64,000 bases of DNA from JANWYT01 sp034437555 (GTDB lineage Bacteria; Chloroflexota; Anaerolineae; Aggregatilineales; Phototrophicaceae). The position numbers and the translations under genes are program-made. Within the stretch, counting starts at the first letter, position 1; every line of letters starts with the position of its first letter. Shown one piece after another: positions 58,879 to 64,000 of the stretch. The notes beneath the pieces were generated by a model. That model saw only the letters and a list, made by a program, of their open reading frames with translations. It had not been told where the DNA came from and ran no database searches. The DNA lies in assembly GCA_034437555.1 (NCBI GenBank), contig DAOTTQ010000006.1:1-64000 (forward strand). The letters are read 5' to 3'.

Positions 58879-59103
58879 TTGACACGCATAAAGATTGTTG
58901 AGTACCACATGGCACGCCTACAAGACAAGCAGGCAGCGACGCGCTTGGATGCCATCAAGGAGCTATTGCTATTAGAAGCCACTGACGCACTAGAAATTTT
59001 GCAAAAAGTTTATCAAGAAGATGAAGATGAAGAAGTTAAACGGTCTGCACAGAACGCAGGGCGTGAGCTTTTCAAAATTCGCTTAAAAAACAGCACCTCA
59101 TAA
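58879..59103 (+). CDS. Small HEAT-like helical protein
   Basis: 74 residues from a TTG at 58879, chosen because AGGAG lies 8 bases upstream and the in-frame ATG at 58843 is outside the predicted transcript. The sequence reads as one or two HEAT-like helix pairs (ARLQDKQAATRLDAIKELLL; ALEILQKVYQEDEDEEVKRS). Such repeats bind other proteins. No partner is evident; it sits between the nucleotidyltransferase-like gene (divergent) and valS (convergent). Confidence 0.72.
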   Translation: MTRIKIVEYHMARLQDKQAATRLDAIKELLLLEATDALEILQKVYQEDEDEEVKRSAQNAGRELFKIRLKNSTS

Positions 59104-59142
59104 GGCTAGAAACCAATATGGGGTGCTGACGAGGGCGAAAAT

Positions 59143-61782
59143 TTAGCAAAGGCTACCAAGTCGCTCTTGAATTTGCGAAAGACTGGCTTGTAGCTCTGCT
59201 AGTCTTCCGCGCTCTTTTGCCACAACTTGGGCGGGGGCTTTGGCAACAAAGCCTTCGTTGTCTAGCTTTGCCACTAATTTTTCTACTTGGTCGCTGATAG
59301 TGACCTTCTCTTTGTTCAAACGCTGACATTCGGCTTGGATATCTAGCATCCCTTCCAGCGGAAGATAGAGCGTGATGTCCCCTGCAACGATAGAAGCCGC
59401 ATTTGCGGGAATATCTGTGCTATCTTCTAGTAGTGCCACATCTGCCACATTACACAGCCGAGAGAAAATATAACCATACTTCTTAATCAGGTCTTGGCGT
59501 GTTTCGCTAGACGCAATGGCTTTAATGCGCTTGGCGGGGTCTACACCATAGCTTTTACGCACGTTACGCACGTCACGCACAAGTTCTGTAAAGAGTGTCA
59601 TTTCGGCTTCAATGACATCATCAATGGTTTCTGGGTCGGCTTGGGGCCAAGAAGCTATGATAAGCGCATCGCCCTCATGAGGGATGTACTTCCACGCCTC
59701 TTCGGTCATGAAGGGCATGTAAGGGTGTAGTAAGCGCAAGCAGGTATCTAGAACATGCACCATGACGCGCCTTGTGATTGTTTTCTGGGTATCGGAATCG
59801 CCATAAAGCGTGTGCTTGGCAATTTCGAGATACCAAGGCGCAAATTCCTCCCACATAAAGCCTAGAATTTGGTTGCCTGCTTCACCGTATTGATAAATAT
59901 CAAACAGATATTGCACAGAAGTCATAAGGCGATTAAGACGGCTTACAATCCAGCGGGAAGGCATGTCCAGCAGGTTTTTATCGGGCAATCCTAGTTCTAG
60001 CTCACCGTCAAGATTCATACTTACTAGCTTGGTGATGTTCCACACTTTGTTGATGAACTTATAGGTGTACTCCACTTTGGCAGGGTCAAGATTAATGTCA
60101 TTACCCGGTGTGCCACTGGTAAGCAATGTAAAGCGCAAGGGGTCTGCGCCATAGGTGTTAATGAGGTCTAATGGGTCAATCGTGTTGCCCAATGTCTTGC
60201 TAATTTTGCGCCCTAGCTTGTCACGAATGAGACCATGTAAGTATACGGTGTGAAAGGGTGGTTTGTCCGTAAACCACAAGCCCATCATAATCATGCGTGC
60301 CACCCAGAAGAACAAAATATCATGCCCTGTTTCCATGATGGCTGTTGGGTAGTAACGGTTATAGTCGGGTGTTTCTTGGGGCCAACCAAGCGTACTAAAG
60401 GGCCAAAGACCACTACTAAACCATGTGTCTAGCACGTCCTCTTCGGCTCGCCACCCATCGCCCAATGGTGCAGACCTGCCCACGTAAATTTCGCCGTAGA
60501 GGTCGCCGTCTTTTTCTCGATACCAAGCAGGAATCCGATGTCCCCACCACAATTGACGGCTTACACACCAGTCTTGGATGTTTTCTAGCCAATGATAGTA
60601 CACCTTCTCAAAGCGTTCTGGCACAATTTTAATGTCGCCATTGCGCACTGCATTAAGGGCTTTTTCGGCGATAGCATCCATCTTCACAAACCATTGATGG
60701 CTAAGAAGGGGTTCAATGACTTCGCCGCCGCGTTGACTGCGTGGAACAGTCATCATGCGCTTTTCTGCTTTAATGGTGATCCCTTGTGCTTCCATGTCTG
60801 CCCAAAACTTTTCACGAGCTTGATAACGGTCTAAATTGGCGTATGCGCCCCCGTTTTCGTTAATGGTTGCATCCTTGTTCATGATGTTAATCATCTCAAG
60901 GTTATGTTTTTTGCCTAGTTCATAGTCGTTAAAGTCGTGGGCGGGTGTTACTTTTAATGCGCCTGTACCAAATGACATATCCACATAGGTATCAGCAATG
61001 ATGGGAATTTCACGCCCAATAATAGGCACATAGGCTTTCTTTCCAATAAAGTGCTGATAACGGGTATCGTCGGGGTGAACAGCTACCGCAGAATCACCTA
61101 AAATGGTTTCTGGGCGTGTGGTGGCTACGGGAATAAAGTCACCGCCTTCAACAGGGTATTTGAAGTGATAGAGAAAACCTTCTTCCTCCTCGCGTTCTAC
61201 TTCAAGGTCACTTACGGCGGTTTGTAGCCCAGGAGACCAGTTAACTAAGCGCGTACCACGATAAATTAAGCCTTGTTCCCACAGGCGTACAAACACATCA
61301 ACAACGGCTTCTGATAAGCCATCATCCAGGGTAAAACGTTCACGTTCCCAATCACAGCTTGCGCCCATGCGCCGTAGCTGATTGATGATGGTGCCACCTT
61401 TTTCTTCTTTCCACTTCCAAGTACGCGCTAAAAATTCTTCGCGCCCTACCTCGAGTCGTGTTTTACCCTCTTTGGTGAGTTCTTTTTCAACTTGAAGCTG
61501 TGTGGCAATACCAGCGTGGTCTGTACCTGGCACCCAAAGCGCAGCCTTACCGCGCATTCTTTCATAACGAATCATCAAATCTTCTATGGACGTGAACAGC
61601 GCATGACCAACGTGCAATGCCCCTGTGACATTGGGTGGGGGCATACTAATGACAAAAGATTCAGCATCTGGGGGGGCGACTTCGGGCTTAAAGTAGCCTT
61701 GTTTTTCCCACCAGTCATAAAGCGTGTTTTCGCTGGTTGCAAAATCAAAGTTTGCGGGCATATCTTGAATTGGTTTGTGCAT
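59143..61782 (-). CDS. valS: Valyl-tRNA synthetase
   Basis: 879 residues from the ATG at 61782 (GGGAG 6 bases upstream, 10 bases after the udk stop). Class I motifs: PPPNVTGALHVGHAL (HIGH) and GRKISKTLGNTID (KMSKS equivalent, here KISKT). The editing domain has ARTWKWKEEKGGTIINQLRR upstream and TTRPETILGDSAVAVHPDD. The C-terminal coiled-coil arm (LNKEKVTISDQVEKLVAKLD) is typical of ValS. It charges tRNA-Val and hydrolyses mischarged Thr. Confidence 0.97.
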   Translation of the reverse strand: MHKPIQDMPANFDFATSENTLYDWWEKQGYFKPEVAPPDAESFVISMPPPNVTGALHVGHALFTSIEDLMIRYERMRGKAALWVPGTDHAGIATQLQVEKELTKEGKTRLEVGREEFLARTWKWKEEKGGTIINQLRRMGASCDWERERFTLDDGLSEAVVDVFVRLWEQGLIYRGTRLVNWSPGLQTAVSDLEVEREEEEGFLYHFKYPVEGGDFIPVATTRPETILGDSAVAVHPDDTRYQHFIGKKAYVPIIGREIPIIADTYVDMSFGTGALKVTPAHDFNDYELGKKHNLEMINIMNKDATINENGGAYANLDRYQAREKFWADMEAQGITIKAEKRMMTVPRSQRGGEVIEPLLSHQWFVKMDAIAEKALNAVRNGDIKIVPERFEKVYYHWLENIQDWCVSRQLWWGHRIPAWYREKDGDLYGEIYVGRSAPLGDGWRAEEDVLDTWFSSGLWPFSTLGWPQETPDYNRYYPTAIMETGHDILFFWVARMIMMGLWFTDKPPFHTVYLHGLIRDKLGRKISKTLGNTIDPLDLINTYGADPLRFTLLTSGTPGNDINLDPAKVEYTYKFINKVWNITKLVSMNLDGELELGLPDKNLLDMPSRWIVSRLNRLMTSVQYLFDIYQYGEAGNQILGFMWEEFAPWYLEIAKHTLYGDSDTQKTITRRVMVHVLDTCLRLLHPYMPFMTEEAWKYIPHEGDALIIASWPQADPETIDDVIEAEMTLFTELVRDVRNVRKSYGVDPAKRIKAIASSETRQDLIKKYGYIFSRLCNVADVALLEDSTDIPANAASIVAGDITLYLPLEGMLDIQAECQRLNKEKVTISDQVEKLVAKLDNEGFVAKAPAQVVAKERGRLAELQASLSQIQERLGSLC

Positions 61783-61792
61783 GTTGAACTCC

Positions 61793-62425
61793 CTATTCAT
61801 GAAGCATACTGCGAATTCTATCGGCAATCATATCAATAGCAACCCAGTTATAGCCACCCTCTGGCACAATAACATCGGCATAACGCTTGCTGGGTTCTAC
61901 AAATTTAAGGTGCATGGGGCGAACTGTGGTCAAATACTGCTGAATGACGCTTTCTGCGGTTCTGCCACGCTCTTCAATATCGCGTTTAAGGCGGCGTATA
62001 AAGCGAATGTCGGCATCGGTGTCTACAAAGATTTTGATGTCTAGCTGATTGCGAAGCTCTTTTTCGCTAAAAATTAAAATACCCTCAACCAAGATAATGG
62101 GTTGTGATTTTATGCTAATGGTTTCTGGGGCGCGAGCATCTTTTGTAAAGTCGTAAATGGGCAGTTCGGCAGGCTCATTACGACGCAATTGCTGAATATG
62201 TTGAATGAGTAGGGGAGTATCGAGCGAGTCCGGATGGTCAAAATTGATAGGGGTGTTGCCCTCTATGCTTAGGTCACTTCGGTTTTTATAGTAAGAGTCA
62301 TGAGCAAGATAAGCAATGTGTTTGCTTCCTACACGCTCTAAAATTTGGCGTGAAACGGTGGTCTTACCCGACCCTGTTCCCCCCGCTACACCAATAACGA
62401 TGGGTTTCTTTTCCGCTTCTGCCAT
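61793..62425 (-). CDS. udk: Uridine kinase
   Basis: 210 residues. P-loop GVAGGTGSGKTTVSRQI, AHDSYYKN, NFDHPDSLDTPLL and LVEGILIFSEKELR match uridine/cytidine kinase. It phosphorylates uridine and cytidine in pyrimidine salvage. AGAGGG lies about 7 bases before the ATG. It is upstream of valS on the same strand, with a 10-base gap; the tRNA-Thr terminator separates it from the purH side. Confidence 0.95.
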   Translation of the reverse strand: MAEAEKKPIVIGVAGGTGSGKTTVSRQILERVGSKHIAYLAHDSYYKNRSDLSIEGNTPINFDHPDSLDTPLLIQHIQQLRRNEPAELPIYDFTKDARAPETISIKSQPIILVEGILIFSEKELRNQLDIKIFVDTDADIRFIRRLKRDIEERGRTAESVIQQYLTTVRPMHLKFVEPSKRYADVIVPEGGYNWVAIDMIADRIRSMLHE

Positions 62426-62457
62426 CTTTCATCCCTCTCGGATTGTGACTAACAGGC

Positions 62458-62480
62458 AAAATAAAAGCCCGATAGCGGGC
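62458..62480 (-). terminator. Terminator after tRNA-Thr
   Basis: On the minus strand GCCCG-CTAT-CGGGC followed by TTTTATTTT (62480 down to 62458). Confidence 0.8.
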
Positions 62481-62492
62481 ATTTAGAATAGT

Positions 62493-62564
62493 AGCCACTG
62501 AAGGGATTTGAACCCATAACCTGTCGCTTACGAAGCGAATGCTCTACCGTTGAGCTACAGTGGC
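62493..62564 (-). tRNA. tRNA-Thr (anticodon CGU)
   Basis: A 72-base cloverleaf: acceptor GCCACTG/CAGTGGC, D stem GCTC/GAGC, anticodon stem TTCGC/GCGAC with loop TTCGTAA, T stem ATGGG/CCCTT with loop TTCAAAT, discriminator T. It reads ACG. The first anticodon-stem pair (T-C) and one T-stem pair (T-T) are mismatched, so folding is weaker than usual. CCA is not encoded. Confidence 0.9.
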
Positions 62565-62633
62565 GACTCGTTGAACTATAGCAAATATTAGGGGTGTTTG
62601 CAAGATTGAAAAACGCTCACACCCCCAACGCAA

Positions 62634-64000
62634 TTAGTGCCTAAAGTGGCGTACACCTGTAAATATCATGGCGATTTTGTGCTGATTTGCTGTTTCAATG
62701 ACTTGGGCATCACGGATTGAGCCACCGGGCTGAATGACGGCTGTAATGCCTCGCTCAATGGCAATTTGTAAACCATCGGCAAAAGGGAAGAAGGCATCAG
62801 AAGCGAGTACAGAACCATGTGCTTCTTCGCCCGCTTTTTTAACGGCAATATCAACGGCATCCAGTCGGCTTGGTAAGCCCCCACCTACGCCCACAGTGCG
62901 ATTTGGTTTTGCTAGCACAATCGCATTCGATTTAACGTGCTGTACAACTTTCCACGCGTATTGCAAAGCCAGCAATTCCTCATCGGTTGGGGTGCGTTCT
63001 GTGACGGTCTTAAAGACTACGCCTTCTGGGTCGCCACTATCTAGCCGTTGAATGAGCAAGCCTTTATGGACAGTGCGAATTTCGAGCTGTTTTGTGTCAT
63101 AAGGCTGAGGAATTTGCATCAAACGACAGTTCTTACGGCTTTCGCCTAATATTTCGGCTGCGCGTGGTGTAAAGCTGGGGGCAGCAATGACTTCTAGGAA
63201 CAAAGCCCCTAATGCCTCTACAAAAAATTCGTCCACCACACGGTTTACGGCAATAATGCCCCCAAATGCTGAAACAGGGTCGGAAGCGAGTGCCATAGGA
63301 TAGGCTTCTGTAAGGGTTGCTCCACTGGCAATACCACAGGGTGTAAGGTGTTTTACAATCACTACAGTGGGTTCGCTAAAGCTAGATACAGCACGCCACG
63401 CAGCATCAACATCTAGAATATTGTTATAAGAGAGCTGCTTGCCACCTAATACTTGCGCTCCTAATGGGGTGTCATTAGCTTTACGGCTATAAAATGCCCC
63501 ATCTTGATGAGGATTTTCGCCATAGCGTAAATAATCTACTGCGTGAACGGCAAATGAAAGCTGGCTAGGAAGCTCTTTACTCTCGGAAACAGACGCATCT
63601 TGTGAGAGATACGCGTGAATAGCTGTGTCATAATCACGGGTATGAGCAAAGGCTTTTACGGCTAAATTACGGCGTAACGCAATGTCTGTTTGCCCGTAAG
63701 CGCGTAGCTCTGCTTGTACACGCGCATAGTCGGCGGGGTCACAAACGGTTGTTACACGGAAGAAGTTTTTGGCAGCCGCACGCAACAACGTGACCCCCCC
63801 AATATCAATTTGCTCAATGGCATCTTGAAGTGAAACATTGGCTTGGGCAACCGTTTCTTGAAAGGGGTATAAATTGCAGGTGACCATACTAATGGGAGCA
63901 AAGCCATGTTTGGCAATTTCTTCCATATCTTCGGCTTTGTCACGGGCTAAAATGCCAGCATGAATGGCGGGATGGAGTGTTTTAACACGCCCACCCAGCA
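62634..64000 (-). CDS. purH: Bifunctional AICAR formyltransferase / IMP cyclohydrolase (5' end outside window)
   Basis: The frame is open to the window end. The visible N-terminal part is from LGGRVKTLHPAIHAGILARD (the IMP cyclohydrolase/MGS-like domain) and includes DIGGVTLLRAAAKNFFRV. The formyltransferase domain follows with LRYGENPHQDGAFY, KQLSYNNILDVDAAW, VKHLTPCGIASG, FGGIIAVNRVVDEFF, SNAIVLAKPNRTVGVGGG and IQPGGSIRDAQVI. PurH carries out the last two steps of IMP synthesis. About 455 residues are visible of roughly 510-520. Confidence 0.96.
   Translation of the reverse strand, partial: LGGRVKTLHPAIHAGILARDKAEDMEEIAKHGFAPISMVTCNLYPFQETVAQANVSLQDAIEQIDIGGVTLLRAAAKNFFRVTTVCDPADYARVQAELRAYGQTDIALRRNLAVKAFAHTRDYDTAIHAYLSQDASVSESKELPSQLSFAVHAVDYLRYGENPHQDGAFYSRKANDTPLGAQVLGGKQLSYNNILDVDAAWRAVSSFSEPTVVIVKHLTPCGIASGATLTEAYPMALASDPVSAFGGIIAVNRVVDEFFVEALGALFLEVIAAPSFTPRAAEILGESRKNCRLMQIPQPYDTKQLEIRTVHKGLLIQRLDSGDPEGVVFKTVTERTPTDEELLALQYAWKVVQHVKSNAIVLAKPNRTVGVGGGLPSRLDAVDIAVKKAGEEAHGSVLASDAFFPFADGLQIAIERGITAVIQPGGSIRDAQVIETANQHKIAMIFTGVRHFRH

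Overview
The window looks like part of a chromosome from a Chloroflexota bacterium, most likely of the Anaerolineae type. This is an inference from style, not from a marker-gene comparison. The clues are secreted proteins with Thr/Pro-rich TPTP linkers, LysM/CARDB/SH3 modules joined to zinc ribbons or one membrane segment, a BTAD-type regulator, PknB-type Ser/Thr kinases, large sugar ABC permeases and moderate GC. Consensus TTGACA/TATAAT-like promoters and intrinsic terminators are easy to see. No insertion sequence, prophage, CRISPR array or replication origin was found, and no gene-free gap exceeds 300 bases.

Layout. 1-7606: a Thr/Ala-rich repeat protein (cut by the window edge) and an M23 peptidase on +; then, on -, two solute-binding proteins without permeases, SecG and an S41 C-terminal processing protease. 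7697-12989 (+): ADP-ribosylglycohydrolase, a YjbR-family protein, then a TPP riboswitch controlling the thiamine transporter thiBPQ. 12991-16558: gyrB, tRNA-Arg(UCU) and a BTAD regulator with a degenerate ATPase-like half. 16639-20451: a membrane protein, a decayed acyl-CoA ligase beside its intact paralogue, and a YbgC-like thioesterase. 20462-23407 (-): hisH-A-F-I-E preceded by a previously unannotated 18-codon leader with five His codons among six, and a terminator/antiterminator pair.

23435-32236 (-) is a sugar operon: binding protein, two permeases, GH3 hexosaminidase-like enzyme, GH18 enzyme, ROK regulator and a LacI-type sensor lacking its DNA-binding domain. It plausibly imports and cleaves amino-sugar oligomers. 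32364-40477: a coiled-coil protein, a dGTPase-like HD hydrolase, two Ser/Thr kinases and a three-gene set ending in an SPFH-like protein. 40515-44744: a GT39 membrane glycosyltransferase, a NERD-like membrane protein and a CARDB secreted protein. 44901-48829: yajC-secD-secF plus a zinc alcohol dehydrogenase. 48826-53381: two GAF histidine kinases around a sirtuin and a receiver-ParA fusion. 53469-64000: mutL (its endonuclease motifs altered), paired LysM proteins, a sugar nucleotidyltransferase-like protein, a tiny helical-repeat protein, valS, udk, tRNA-Thr(CGU) and purH (cut by the window edge).

The strongest new-looking signal is the his leader at 23242-23407. It has a consensus promoter placed so that the leader peptide may be translated from a leaderless end, followed by mutually exclusive antiterminator and terminator hairpins. 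The second is the thiBPQ leader, where a 13-bp alternative pairing links the 5' strand of the TPP aptamer to an anti-Shine-Dalgarno segment.
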